DNA of 64,000 nt, from NCBI GenBank assembly GCA_018399255.1, contig JAGYPA010000001.1, forward strand, positions 127,019-191,018, read 5' to 3'. This DNA is from Spirochaetales bacterium (GTDB taxonomy: Bacteria > Spirochaetota > Spirochaetia > JABMQR01). The notes beneath the pieces were generated by a model, which ran no database searches, was not told the DNA's origin, and saw only the letters and a program-made list of their open reading frames with translations. Shown piece after piece: positions 18,329 to 27,761 of the stretch. The translations under genes were made by a program, and so were the position numbers. Every line of letters starts with the position of its first letter. Position 1 is the first letter of the stretch.

Positions 18329-19794
18329 TGGCTACCGGTTTAAGTGCGGCTATACGCAGTCTGGTGCATGACAAAGGGGTATCTGAGGAGCTTGTTCTCC
18401 AGACAATTGAAGATTTTCTGCTTGCTGCCTATAAACGAAAGTATGGCACTTCAGAAAATGCAGTTGTCAAATTCGATAATGACGGAGATGAGGTCACGCT
18501 GTTCTCGAGAAAAACAATTGTCGATGATCTAGACGATGATGTTCTCGAAATCGATATTGAGGAAGCTCTCCTTCTCAATGAAGATTGCGAAATCGGTGAT
18601 GAACTGCTTATTGAGATAGACCCGCAAAGCTTTGATCGCATTGCTGTCCAGAGCGCAAAGCAAAAGGCCAAACAAACCCTCCGGGAAATACAGAAAGATA
18701 CGCTCTATTCTGAATTCAAGGGAAAAGAAGGTGAACTTGTAATCGGCTACTATCAACGGGATAAAAACGGTGATATTTTTATTGATCTTGGCAAAACAGA
18801 AGGCATCCTGCCAAAACGGTTTCAATCCCCCCGAGAAATTTACAGACGTGGCGATCGAGTTAAAACACTGATATACAGTGTGGAAAAAAGTACTGCCGGT
18901 CTTCGGATTTTATTATCCAGAACTCATACTGATTTTGTTCGAAAACTGTTTGAACTTGAAGTTCCGGAACTGTACGATCGATCAATAGAAATCTTTAAAA
19001 TTGTCCGCGAACCGGGATATCGAACAAAACTTGCAGTATACGCAAATCGGGATGATGTCGATCCTGTTGGTGCCTGTGTCGGGCTTAAGGGTATTCGAAT
19101 TCAGACTATTGTAAGAGAGCTTGAAGGCGAGAAAATTGATGTCTTGAAATTTGACAACGATCCTTTTACCTTTATAAAAAATGCTCTTTCTCCAGCAGAG
19201 GTCAAACAGATATATATTCTTGATGAGGGGAAAAGATCAGCCCTTGCAGTTGTTGCTGAAAACCAGCTCTCTCTGGCTATCGGCAAGCAAGGCTTGAATG
19301 TTCGCCTTGCTAATCGTCTGGCAGACTGGAATATCGATGTAAAAACTGAAGAACAATTCCTTGAAATGGATATTGCTCAGGAAACTAAAAGAGGTATTGA
19401 TGCGCTGTTCTCGGATGAACCCGAGGATCTTACTGATATTTCCGATTTGCCGGGCATAGACGAAAGGATCATTACTATTCTAGACCGGAATGATGTGGTT
19501 AAAATCGAAGACTATATTAATATGTCTGATGATGAACTTCTTTCTTTACCCGGATTGGAAGCCGCAGATATCGAAGCGGTTAATTCAGTTATGAATGATT
19601 ATGTAGATATAGTTGAAGAAGAACCGGACAAGAGTGATTCTGAAGCTGAAGATGAAGATGAAGATGATATTGAAGAATATGAAGAAACCTTTGAATGTCC
19701 GGAATGCGGGCATCCAATTACCGATGATATGACATCTTGCCCAAACTGCGGCGTTGGTTTAAGTTTTGAGGAAGAAAGTATCGAGGATGAATAA
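18328..19794 (+). CDS. nusA: Transcription termination/antitermination factor NusA with C-terminal zinc ribbon
   Basis: Binds RNA polymerase and RNA and controls pausing, termination and antitermination. It has 488 residues. Domain order: N-terminal polymerase-binding domain, S1 domain near residues 130-197, and KH domains (VGACVGLKGIRIQ near 250, AIGKQGLNVRLANRL near 317). A helix-hairpin-helix-like part (LSLPGLEAADI near 411) and an acidic linker rich in Asp/Glu follow. A double CXXC zinc ribbon then uses Cys 457, 460, 471 and 474 (CPECGH, CPNCG). The zinc ribbon is not part of standard NusA. It overlaps rimP by one base and infB follows after 14 bases. Confidence 0.95.
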   Translation: MATGLSAAIRSLVHDKGVSEELVLQTIEDFLLAAYKRKYGTSENAVVKFDNDGDEVTLFSRKTIVDDLDDDVLEIDIEEALLLNEDCEIGDELLIEIDPQSFDRIAVQSAKQKAKQTLREIQKDTLYSEFKGKEGELVIGYYQRDKNGDIFIDLGKTEGILPKRFQSPREIYRRGDRVKTLIYSVEKSTAGLRILLSRTHTDFVRKLFELEVPELYDRSIEIFKIVREPGYRTKLAVYANRDDVDPVGACVGLKGIRIQTIVRELEGEKIDVLKFDNDPFTFIKNALSPAEVKQIYILDEGKRSALAVVAENQLSLAIGKQGLNVRLANRLADWNIDVKTEEQFLEMDIAQETKRGIDALFSDEPEDLTDISDLPGIDERIITILDRNDVVKIEDYINMSDDELLSLPGLEAADIEAVNSVMNDYVDIVEEEPDKSDSEAEDEDEDDIEEYEETFECPECGHPITDDMTSCPNCGVGLSFEEESIEDE

Positions 19795-19808
19795 AACCAG
19801 GAAGGAAA

Positions 19809-22613
19809 ATGGCTGAAGAAAAACTGGACAATGTACCTAAGACAACTCTTATTAAACACAGCAAAAAGCCTGCAGAAGTAAAGCAGGCAGACAGCTCAAA
19901 TGAAGATAGGCCAGTAGAAAAGAAGCGGGTTGTCGTTGTTAAGAAAAAGAAAGTAGTGGTTAAAAAACCTGCTGCAGCAAAAATTGAAACACCGACCCAT
20001 TCAGAAAAAGTTTCAGCAGATGGGGAAATTAAACGTGCAGAACCTTCTCCGCCTGCAACTCAAGTTGAAGGTGCTTCAGAAAAAAAAGATATTCCACCTC
20101 GAGATTCCGGGCCTGAAACTAAGCCAGCCCCTGCTTCTGCTTCTACTCCCGCTTCTGCACCTGCTTCTGCTCCTACATCTACTCCTGCTCCTGAGATTGA
20201 ATCTAAAAAACCTTCTGCGGCAAAAGATCACCATAAAGAAGCTGCTTCTGAGAAAGCTGTAAAAAAAGAGACTCCTCAGAAGACTTTCGAAAAAAAGAGC
20301 AGTGCCGATATGCCTTCACGAAGCCGGACAAGTCAGCAGATACGTGACAGTTTTACTAAACCACGCCCTACAGGCACCCGTGCCGGCGTATTAAGAGGCA
20401 GACCTGTTTCAGGAGGGCCTAATACAAAAAACCAGGATCAACAAAGAGCTGGAAGCAGCAGCCCGAGACCTGCAGATCCCCGATCAGCTCCAGCTGGCGG
20501 ATATGAAGGCAGACCTTCAGCCCCAAGACCAGCATCTCGTGATTTCAGAGATTCAGGTAATTCCCAACACCCGACTGGAAGATACCAGCCGGGAAACAGG
20601 CCTCAGCAGGGAAACAGGCCTCAGCAGGGCACTTTTCAGCGTCACGATACCGGAGGTCCGGGAAGACCGCGACCGACCGGCCCAAGACCTCCTGCTGGTG
20701 GAGGAGGAGACACTCCCACAGCACCTGAAAATCAGAAAACTGTAAAAAAAGTTTTCAAACCGAAGAACAAACAGCAGAAAAATTATCAGAAAAAGAAAGA
20801 AATATATGAAGAAAAAAACTTCCAGATAAAAAAGAAAGCTTCCCATAAGGTCAATCCCGTACCCAAGAAAATTGATATAATGGAAGTTATAACAGTTTCT
20901 GAACTTGCTAAAAAAATGAACTTGAAGGCTTCAGAACTGATCGGCAAGCTTATGGGTATGGGCATGATGGTTACCATGAACCAGCAGATTGATTCTGAGA
21001 CAGCTCAGCTGCTTGCTGAAGAATATGGTTGTCAGGTTAGTGTTGTTTCGCTTTATGAAGAAACGCTGATAAAAACCGAAGAAGATTCTGACGAAGTACT
21101 GCTTTCACGTCCCCCCATTGTAACAGTAATGGGCCACGTAGATCACGGGAAAACAAAACTTCTTGATGCTATTAGAGAATCTGACGTTGTAGCAGGAGAA
21201 TTTGGCGGAATAACGCAGCATATAGGAGCTTATGAAGTTCATTTGCCGCAAGGCGATATTGTATTTCTGGATACGCCCGGTCACTCGGCCTTCACCCTGA
21301 TGAGAGCAAGAGGTGCACAGGTTACAGATATCGTTATCCTTGTTGTAGCTGCAAATGACGGAGTTATGCCTCAAACGAAGGAAGCCATCGACCATGCTAA
21401 AGAAGCCGGTGTACCGATAATTGTTGCCATCAATAAAATAGATCTGCCAGAAGCAAACCCTGACAGGGTTAAGCAGCAGCTTTCTGAATACAACCTGCTT
21501 CCCGAAGACTGGGGCGGTACAACGCTTTACTGTGAAATATCTGCCCTCAAGCGCGAAGGAATAGACGAACTGCTGGATTCAATTCTTCTTCAAGCTGAAA
21601 TGCTTGAATTAAAGGCCAATTACAACTGTCGTGCTGAAGGAAAAATTGTTGAGTCGAAAGTTGACCACGGTCGTGGAATTGTTTCAACAGTAATAATTGA
21701 GCGGGGAACCTTGAGAGTCGGCGATCCTTTTGTTGCGGGCGTATATCCGGGTAAAGTCAGGGCGATGTTTGATGATAAAGGCGGCAAACTTGATGAAGCA
21801 ACACCCTCGACTCCGGTGGAAATCCTTGGTTTTACCGGAATACCCAGTGCTGGAGCTCCTTTCCAAGTGACCGAATCTGACAAAATCTCACGTCAGATCG
21901 GCTTGAAGCGTCAGGAACTTGAAAGACAGGGAGAGGCCAGCAACGTCAAGAAAGTCACCTTGGACAATTTGTTTGATTCAATTCAGGATGGTGAGATCCA
22001 GGAACTTAAAGTCATTATAAAGGGTGATGTCCATGGTTCAGTTGAAGCTCTCCAATCCTCATTGGAAAAACTTTCAACTAAAGAGATCAGACTGGTAGCA
22101 ATTCGCACATCCGCCGGAGCGATAATTGAAGATGACATAAATCTTGCCGCCGCATCAAATGCAATAGTTATAGGGTTTAATGTTCGTCCGACCCCGAAGG
22201 CGAAACTTCTTGCAGACAGAGAAAAAATTGACATACGGAAATATAATATTATTTACGATGCAGTTGATGACATGCGTTCTGCTATGGAGGGTATGCTTTC
22301 TCCAGATATTAAAGAACAGATTATCGGCAAAGTCGAAGTCCGGGACGTTATTAAAGTCCCGAAATTCGGTCTTATTGCGGGATCTTACGTTTTGGAGGGA
22401 AAAGTTGTCAGAAATTCTGCAGTACATGTCTTACGCGATAACATCGAATTGTATACCGGAAAAATAACCTCACTGAGACGGTTCAAGGATGATGCGAAAG
22501 AAGTGCAGGAAGGATATGAGTGCGGTATTGGCATAGATTCGTATCAGGATGTTAGAGTAGGCGATATACTTGAAATTTTTGAAAGAGTGGAAATCGCAAA
22601 AAAACTTAAATAA
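19809..22613 (+). CDS. infB: Translation initiation factor IF-2
   Basis: GTPase that brings initiator tRNA to the 30S subunit and promotes subunit joining; 934 residues. The first 330 or so are disordered: lysine-rich, then Ala/Pro/Ser repeats (about residues 97-125), then Arg/Gly/Pro-rich segments including a tandem GNRPQQ. The IF2_N domain begins near [15 protein letters not shown] (about 362). G motifs are complete: GHVDHGKT at 442-449, DTPGH near 488 and NKIDLP near 542. C-terminal beta-barrel and C1/C2 domains follow. AGGAAGG precedes the ATG. Operon order rimP-nusA-infB-rbfA-truB is classical. Confidence 0.97.
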   Translation: MAEEKLDNVPKTTLIKHSKKPAEVKQADSSNEDRPVEKKRVVVVKKKKVVVKKPAAAKIETPTHSEKVSADGEIKRAEPSPPATQVEGASEKKDIPPRDSGPETKPAPASASTPASAPASAPTSTPAPEIESKKPSAAKDHHKEAASEKAVKKETPQKTFEKKSSADMPSRSRTSQQIRDSFTKPRPTGTRAGVLRGRPVSGGPNTKNQDQQRAGSSSPRPADPRSAPAGGYEGRPSAPRPASRDFRDSGNSQHPTGRYQPGNRPQQGNRPQQGTFQRHDTGGPGRPRPTGPRPPAGGGGDTPTAPENQKTVKKVFKPKNKQQKNYQKKKEIYEEKNFQIKKKASHKVNPVPKKIDIMEVITVSELAKKMNLKASELIGKLMGMGMMVTMNQQIDSETAQLLAEEYGCQVSVVSLYEETLIKTEEDSDEVLLSRPPIVTVMGHVDHGKTKLLDAIRESDVVAGEFGGITQHIGAYEVHLPQGDIVFLDTPGHSAFTLMRARGAQVTDIVILVVAANDGVMPQTKEAIDHAKEAGVPIIVAINKIDLPEANPDRVKQQLSEYNLLPEDWGGTTLYCEISALKREGIDELLDSILLQAEMLELKANYNCRAEGKIVESKVDHGRGIVSTVIIERGTLRVGDPFVAGVYPGKVRAMFDDKGGKLDEATPSTPVEILGFTGIPSAGAPFQVTESDKISRQIGLKRQELERQGEASNVKKVTLDNLFDSIQDGEIQELKVIIKGDVHGSVEALQSSLEKLSTKEIRLVAIRTSAGAIIEDDINLAAASNAIVIGFNVRPTPKAKLLADREKIDIRKYNIIYDAVDDMRSAMEGMLSPDIKEQIIGKVEVRDVIKVPKFGLIAGSYVLEGKVVRNSAVHVLRDNIELYTGKITSLRRFKDDAKEVQEGYECGIGIDSYQDVRVGDILEIFERVEIAKKLK
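20591..20626 (+). repeat. 18-bp tandem duplication in infB
   Basis: Two exact adjacent 18-bp units (20591-20608 and 20609-20626) encode GNRPQQ twice in the disordered N-terminal region of IF2. A likely recent in-frame duplication with no expected effect on the GTPase core. Confidence 0.85.
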
Positions 22614-22615
22614 TT

Positions 22616-22972
22616 ATGAGTGAATATAGCAAAAAAAGACTTGAATCTCAAATAACTGAAATGATAAGCATCATGATCATGCATGAGGAAATAAAAAATC
22701 CTGGATTGAGTAAATTTGTATCAATCAGCAGAATATCTGTATCTCCTGATGCTTCCCATGCCAGGATAATGATGACTTCCTTTGAGAACGAACAGTCTCT
22801 GCATAGATCAGTAAAAGCCCTGAACAGTGCTGCGGGGTTTATACAGTCCAGAATTGCCCGTGTTCTCAAAACACGCAATACTCCGCGTTTAGAGTTTGTT
22901 GCTGATACTTCTATTCGCGACGGCATGGAAATAAACACCTTGATTGACAGCCTTCAGGAACATGATGAATAA
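22616..22972 (+). CDS. rbfA: Ribosome-binding factor A
   Basis: Small KH-like protein that binds immature 30S subunits and helps 16S rRNA processing. It has 118 residues, the normal size. It begins two bases after infB. Conserved features seen are the N-terminal helix with EIKNPGLSKFVSIS, the VSPDASHARIMM strand and the C-terminal RNTPRLEFVADTS block, which corresponds to the usual R..P.L.F..D.S motif. The truB start lies inside its last codons. Confidence 0.94.
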   Translation: MSEYSKKRLESQITEMISIMIMHEEIKNPGLSKFVSISRISVSPDASHARIMMTSFENEQSLHRSVKALNSAAGFIQSRIARVLKTRNTPRLEFVADTSIRDGMEINTLIDSLQEHDE

Positions 22973-23858
22973 CCATGGTATTCTCCTGCTTAACAAAGCA
23001 GCAGGAGTTACATCATTTTCTGCTTTATATCCCGTCAAGAAAGCATTGAGCAAGAAAGCAGGACATGCCGGGACATTGGATAAATTTGCAACTGGTCTCC
23101 TGCTCGTTCTCCTGGGAAAATACACCAAGCTTAATTCTTTATTCAGCAATCTTGATAAAAACTATGATGCAGTTTTTTACCTCGGAGCAGAAACCGATAC
23201 ACTTGATCCCGAAGGAAGCGTTGTCAGAACGGCTGATATCCCGGAATTATCCAGAATGAAAGCGGTCATACCTCAATTTACCGGGATCATTGAACAAACT
23301 CCTCCCGCTTATTCTGCAGTTCACATAAACGGAAAACGAGCTTATAAGGAAGCCCGACAGGGTAGAAATCCGGATATGCCCTCCCGTAAAATTACCATTT
23401 ATGATTTTTCTATTACTGAATGGAGTGAGCCGTATCTGAGTGTAAGGATACATTGTTCAAAAGGCACCTATATACGTTCTCTTGCACGGGATTTTGGAAT
23501 AGCTTCCGGATCGGCCGCGTATGTAGTAAGACTTAGCAGAACCGCAATTGGCCCCTATCGTCTGGAAGAAGCTGTATCAGCTGAGGAATTGAACGACGTT
23601 TCTATTGCTGAGGACAGCAGCTTTCTCGGCAGGATCCCGGGAGTGCAAGTTTTTTCGCTTGAGGAGGCTTCCTTGCATCGCCTGAAGAATGGCATACTCC
23701 CTGATATGCAATTTGCTAAGCCGATTAATGATCCAGTAATGTTCAGCAAACCGCAATACTATGTTTTCTGCAGCAAGTCGGGGAAAGTTGCGGCAGTTAC
23801 AACAGCAGGATGGAACGGGTCTCAAGGCTTTCCGGAAAAATTCTTATGCATTGTATGA
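22962..23858 (+). CDS. truB: tRNA pseudouridine-55 synthase TruB
   Basis: Makes the universal pseudouridine 55 in the T-loop of tRNAs. It has about 298 residues. The N-terminal HGILLLNKAAGVTSF, the catalytic Asp in GHAGTLDKFATGLL (about residue 40) and the QTPPAYSAVHINGKRAYKEAR block are intact. GTYIRSLARDFG near residue 170 is also typical. ATG 22962 (or 22965) follows AGGAA; it overlaps the rbfA stop by 11 nt. The C-terminus after residue 220 is short and divergent from PUA-bearing TruB proteins. Confidence 0.94.
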   Translation: MMNNHGILLLNKAAGVTSFSALYPVKKALSKKAGHAGTLDKFATGLLLVLLGKYTKLNSLFSNLDKNYDAVFYLGAETDTLDPEGSVVRTADIPELSRMKAVIPQFTGIIEQTPPAYSAVHINGKRAYKEARQGRNPDMPSRKITIYDFSITEWSEPYLSVRIHCSKGTYIRSLARDFGIASGSAAYVVRLSRTAIGPYRLEEAVSAEELNDVSIAEDSSFLGRIPGVQVFSLEEASLHRLKNGILPDMQFAKPINDPVMFSKPQYYVFCSKSGKVAAVTTAGWNGSQGFPEKFLCIV

Positions 23859-23886
23859 ATTCAGATTCGACAGGAATTAAATAACT

Positions 23887-24711
23887 ATGCGAGTACTAGA
23901 TTATAGTCAATTGTCTTTACTTAAAAATGTTCCTGCTGATAAAAAAAAGCCGGCCGCAGTAACCGTAGGAGTGTTTGACGGTATCCATAAAGGCCACATG
24001 AAACTTCTTAATGAGGTTACTTCAAATCCGCAGCTGGATTCTTATGTGATTACATTTCATGAAAACCCGAAAAAAATTCTACGACCTGATGATTTTCACG
24101 GCTGCATATTAACAAAACGCCAGAAAATGGAACATCTCGAAGCGCATGGCATTGACACTGTTGTTCTCATTGACTTTTCCTCTGATTTTAGTAAACTACG
24201 AGGAGAAGAATTTTTTGATTATGTCTCAGGACATATACCCCTTGTTAAGCTGATCATCGGAAGTAATTTCAGATGTGGAATTGGCGCTTCGTTTACGGCT
24301 GGAATGATTCGTGAGTATTATCGCAACGCTCCAGTTGAAATGTGCATAATTGATCAGCTTGTACATGATGATAAAAACAGGATAAGCAGTTCCTATGTGC
24401 GCCTTTTAATAAAAAAGGGAAACATGGGAAAAGCTGCCGAATTATTAGATAAAGTATATTCATTGGATTTAACTGCTTGCGGGCTGAAGGTCAACAGCAG
24501 CGGTATTCTTATTAATCCTGATGAAATTATACAACTTCTGCCGCCACCGGGGTTGTATAACATCTTAATGGTTAATGGGAGTGGTGCTGACTTGGAGCCT
24601 CTTCGGGGAACCTTGTTGATTTCTGAAAGTCTGCTGAGTGTACAGCTGGAAAAACAGCTGTATAATACAGCAGTTAAAAGAGAACTGATGATTACTGAAA
24701 AAATTGACTAA
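23887..24711 (+). CDS. ribF: RibF-like FAD synthetase (flavokinase signature missing)
   Basis: RibF normally makes FMN and FAD with an N-terminal FMN adenylyltransferase and a C-terminal riboflavin kinase. The N-terminal domain is recognisable here: VGVFDGIHKGH near residue 28, TFHENPKKIL near 59, the SNFRCG block near 127 and ISSSYVRLLIKKGN near 165. The remaining 90 residues lack the kinase signature (the GxxxGxxRGxxLGFPTAN-type loop) and show no PTAN motif; total length 274 is below the usual 300-330. It may therefore be an adenylyltransferase-only or divergent enzyme. It sits between truB and rpsO, the usual place of ribF. Confidence 0.85.
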   Translation: MRVLDYSQLSLLKNVPADKKKPAAVTVGVFDGIHKGHMKLLNEVTSNPQLDSYVITFHENPKKILRPDDFHGCILTKRQKMEHLEAHGIDTVVLIDFSSDFSKLRGEEFFDYVSGHIPLVKLIIGSNFRCGIGASFTAGMIREYYRNAPVEMCIIDQLVHDDKNRISSSYVRLLIKKGNMGKAAELLDKVYSLDLTACGLKVNSSGILINPDEIIQLLPPPGLYNILMVNGSGADLEPLRGTLLISESLLSVQLEKQLYNTAVKRELMITEKID

Positions 24712-24736
24712 ATATAGATAAGGAGATATGTCTTTC

Positions 24737-25006
24737 ATGGCACTTACAAAAGAACAAAAACAGGAAATAATTGAGGAATTTGGTGCAAACGGCAAAGATA
24801 CCGGATCAACTGAAGTGCAGATTGCCCTGCTGACATCCAGAATAAGGGATCTGACAGAGCATTTCAAGACAAATAAAAAAGACCATGCGAGCAGAAGAGG
24901 CCTTCTTAAAATGGTAGGCCAGCGAAGAAGACTCCTTCGCTACCTCAAAAATACTGACATTAACAAGTATCGAGACATGCTTGTTAAGCTGAACTTGAGA
25001 AAGTAA
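24737..25006 (+). CDS. rpsO: 30S ribosomal protein S15
   Basis: Primary 16S rRNA-binding protein of the small-subunit platform. It has 89 residues, the standard size. [16 protein letters not shown], the [13 protein letters not shown] block, the conserved [16 protein letters not shown] and the RRRLLRYLK motif are all present. AAGGAGAT lies ten bases before ATG 24737; the upstream in-frame ATG at 24728 is too close to the same site. A strong hairpin separates it from pnp, as in many bacteria. Confidence 0.96.
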   Translation: MALTKEQKQEIIEEFGANGKDTGSTEVQIALLTSRIRDLTEHFKTNKKDHASRRGLLKMVGQRRRLLRYLKNTDINKYRDMLVKLNLRK

Positions 25007-25043
25007 CAAACGAGAAACAAAAGAAAGTGAACCTGCAGTGACA

Positions 25044-25071
25044 GTATGCCGCTTCTCGTAAAGCGGCATAC
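25044..25071 (+). terminator. rpsO-pnp intergenic hairpin
   Basis: A perfect 11-bp stem (GTATGCCGCTT paired with AAGCGGCATAC) with a 6-base loop and a weak U-rich tail (TTGTTT). In other bacteria this position holds a terminator and/or RNase III processing site that controls pnp; the same role is inferred here. Confidence 0.6.
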
Positions 25072-25109
25072 TTGTTTGTACAGGCAGACTCTTAATAAGG
25101 AAGAAATTT

Positions 25110-27212
25110 ATGGTGCATAAAGTAACAATACGTATTGGAAATGAAGACCTGGTTCTGGAAACCGGAAGAATGGCAAAACAGGCGAACGGGGCTGTCTACG
25201 CTTCCTATGGCGGAAGTGCCGTTTTGGCGACAGCCTGCTGCGGAGGCAGTGAGGTCCCCGGCCTTGATTATGTTCCCCTCCAGGTGGAATATAATGAAAA
25301 ATACTATGCTGCCGGTAAAATACCGGGAGGATTTTTAAAGAGAGAAGGGCGGCCCAAGGATAAGGAAATCCTCGTCTGCCGGCTTATTGATCGGCCAATG
25401 CGCCCGCTCTTTTATAAATCTTTCGGCCGGGAAATTCAGGTAGTTCCTACCGTTATTTCTACTGATCAGATTAACCCTCCTGATATGGTTGCCATGGTAG
25501 CAGCCTTTGCTTCTGTGACAATTTCTGACATACCATTCAACGGGCCAGTGGGTGCCGTACGGATGTGTTATCTCGATAATGAATATATTGTCAATCCAAC
25601 CTTTGAACAGATCGAAAAGAGCAGTCTTGACATTGTTGTGTCCGGTACAAAAGATGGAATAACAATGGTGGAAGGGGGAGCTCTTCAGGTTAGTGAAGAA
25701 GTTCTTCTTGAAGCAATTGAAAAAGCTCAGCCAGTAATCCGACAAATTTGTGAATCCCTGGAGGAGCTGGCAGCTAAAGTGGGTCTTGAAAAACTTCCGC
25801 TTCCTGTAAAAGAAGAGGACGACTCCTTCCTTGCGCCAATAAAGGAACATGCCTATTCAAAACTCGAAAAGGCTTGCTTTGTTCTGGGAAAACATGTTCG
25901 GTCAGCTGCTGTGCGTCAGGTTAAAACCGATGCTGCAGAACGCTTTGCTGAAACTCTGCAGGTAGAGGGAGAAGATCGCCAGAAAAAATTTGATAAACTT
26001 TTTGAGGATATGGAATATGAAATCGTAAGAAAGTCCATACTGGAAAAAGGCATCCGAACTGACGGCAGGAAAGTGGATGATATCCGACCGATAACATGTG
26101 AAATCGACCTTCTTCCCAGAACGCATGGAAGCGCCCTTTTTACCAGGGGAGAAACACAAAGTCTTGCTGTTACTACGTTAGGTACGGTTTATGATGAGCA
26201 GATGAAAGATAATATTGACGGAGCAAAAAGTTTTTCACGATTTATGCTTCATTATAATTTCCCCCCGTTTTCAGTCGGCGAAACTGGGCGAATGGGAACC
26301 GGTCGAAGAGAAATTGGTCATGGCCATCTTGCTCAGCGGGCTCTTGAAAGTGTCCTGCCGTCTAAAGACGCATTCCCCTATACAATAAGAATCGTATCTG
26401 AAGTTCTTGAGTCAAACGGATCTTCGTCAATGGCTTCTGTCTGCGGTGGCTCTCTTTCATTGCTTGCTGCAGGTGTACCGATTGTAAAGCCAGTTGCCGG
26501 GATAGCGATGGGTCTGATTTCTTCAGACAGCAAAGCAGTTGTTTTAAGCGATATTCTCGGAGAAGAAGACCATCTTGGTGATATGGACTTTAAGGTTGCA
26601 GGAACAGAAGATGGAATTACCTCATTTCAGATGGACATAAAAATTTCCAATGTAAGCAGGGAACTTATGGGCAATGCGCTTGAGCAGGCCCGGAAAGGAC
26701 GAATGCATATTCTGAGTATTATGAACAGCGTTATAGAACACCCGAGTTCTGAGATTTCAGACTATGCTCCCAGAATTGAGACGTATAAAATCGATGAAGA
26801 CAAAATCGGAGCAGTTATAGGGCCAGGCGGTAAAACAATAAAAAGCATTGCTGAAAGAACTGGTGCGGAAGTCAATATCGACAATGACGGTAAGGTGACA
26901 ATTTATGGAAAGAGTGCCAATTCAGCAAAAGCTGCCTTGGAACTGGTTAAGTCCATAGTTGAAGAACCTGAGGTCGGACGAATATATCAGGGAATTGTCA
27001 AGAAAATTATGGATTTTGGCGCCTTTATCGAAATTCTTCCTGGAAAAGAAGGCTTATGCCATATTTCAAAACTTTCAAAAACCCGGGTCAACAATGTCAG
27101 CGATGTACTTGAGCAGAATCAGGAAATACCGGTAAAGCTGCTTGAAATTGACCGTATGGGAAGACTTAACTTAAGTTATGTTGATGCTCTGATAGAGTTG
27201 GAGAAGAAATAG
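25110..27212 (+). CDS. pnp: Polyribonucleotide nucleotidyltransferase (PNPase)
   Basis: 3'-to-5' phosphorolytic RNA exonuclease of the degradosome type; 700 residues. Two RNase PH domains flank a helical linker. Catalytic-core blocks seen are [13 protein letters not shown] near 88 and [14 protein letters not shown] near 335; [16 protein letters not shown] lies near 432 and [13 protein letters not shown] near 490. The KH domain ([15 protein letters not shown] near 562) and the S1 domain (from about 620) are complete. AAGGAAG precedes the ATG. Confidence 0.97.
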   Translation: MVHKVTIRIGNEDLVLETGRMAKQANGAVYASYGGSAVLATACCGGSEVPGLDYVPLQVEYNEKYYAAGKIPGGFLKREGRPKDKEILVCRLIDRPMRPLFYKSFGREIQVVPTVISTDQINPPDMVAMVAAFASVTISDIPFNGPVGAVRMCYLDNEYIVNPTFEQIEKSSLDIVVSGTKDGITMVEGGALQVSEEVLLEAIEKAQPVIRQICESLEELAAKVGLEKLPLPVKEEDDSFLAPIKEHAYSKLEKACFVLGKHVRSAAVRQVKTDAAERFAETLQVEGEDRQKKFDKLFEDMEYEIVRKSILEKGIRTDGRKVDDIRPITCEIDLLPRTHGSALFTRGETQSLAVTTLGTVYDEQMKDNIDGAKSFSRFMLHYNFPPFSVGETGRMGTGRREIGHGHLAQRALESVLPSKDAFPYTIRIVSEVLESNGSSSMASVCGGSLSLLAAGVPIVKPVAGIAMGLISSDSKAVVLSDILGEEDHLGDMDFKVAGTEDGITSFQMDIKISNVSRELMGNALEQARKGRMHILSIMNSVIEHPSSEISDYAPRIETYKIDEDKIGAVIGPGGKTIKSIAERTGAEVNIDNDGKVTIYGKSANSAKAALELVKSIVEEPEVGRIYQGIVKKIMDFGAFIEILPGKEGLCHISKLSKTRVNNVSDVLEQNQEIPVKLLEIDRMGRLNLSYVDALIELEKK

Positions 27213-27219
27213 AAGCGAG

Positions 27220-27264
27220 GCATCCTGCAGATAAGCTTTTTTAATAGATTTGCCTTCAGGATGC
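27220..27264 (+). terminator. Putative hairpin after pnp
   Basis: GCATCCTG (27220-27227) pairs with CAGGATGC (27257-27264) across a 29-base loop that contains a T-rich stretch. Possible end of the pnp transcript; the long loop and lack of a clear T-run after the stem make it a weak terminator call. Confidence 0.3.
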
Positions 27265-27292
27265 TTCTGATATTTTATATTGCGGGTGAAAT

Positions 27293-27757
27293 GTGGATAC
27301 TGCAGAAAATTTTTTACAAAAAATACCCATTCCTGTGACTCTTGAAAAAGGAGCCTCAATTCCTGTTTATGCAACCGAAGGTTCATCCGGAGCAGATATA
27401 CATGCATATCTGCCCGAAGGGGCCGTTATCTTAAAGCCTGGTATTTTTCAGCTTATTCCTACCGGTGTACGTATGGAAATTCCCAGGGGATTCGAGATAC
27501 AGGTACGCCCTCGTTCGGGGTTGGCTGCCAAGTTCGGGGTAACCGTACTTAACTCTCCCGGTACTATTGATTCTGACTACCGCGGAGAAGTTAAAGTTAT
27601 ATTAATTAATCATAGTGACAGTAATTTTATAGTCCGCCATGGGGAACGTATAGCTCAGCTTGTTACCGCCAGAACGGTAAATGCCCAATTTAATGCACAT
27701 GAGCAGCTGCAGGAGACGACAAGAGGGGAAGGAGGTTTCGGCTCGACCGGAACATGA
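27293..27757 (+). CDS. dut: Deoxyuridine 5'-triphosphate nucleotidohydrolase
   Basis: Trimeric dUTPase that converts dUTP to dUMP and pyrophosphate, keeping uracil out of DNA and supplying the dTMP route (tmk is also in the window). It has 154 residues with a GTG start. The five family motifs are in order: GSSGADIHA, RPRSGLAAKFG, NSPGTIDSDYRGEVKV, GERIAQL and the C-terminal RGEGGFGSTG that closes over the substrate. The lptF start follows within 5 bases of its stop. Confidence 0.95.
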   Translation: MDTAENFLQKIPIPVTLEKGASIPVYATEGSSGADIHAYLPEGAVILKPGIFQLIPTGVRMEIPRGFEIQVRPRSGLAAKFGVTVLNSPGTIDSDYRGEVKVILINHSDSNFIVRHGERIAQLVTARTVNAQFNAHEQLQETTRGEGGFGSTGT

Positions 27758-27761
27758 GCTA

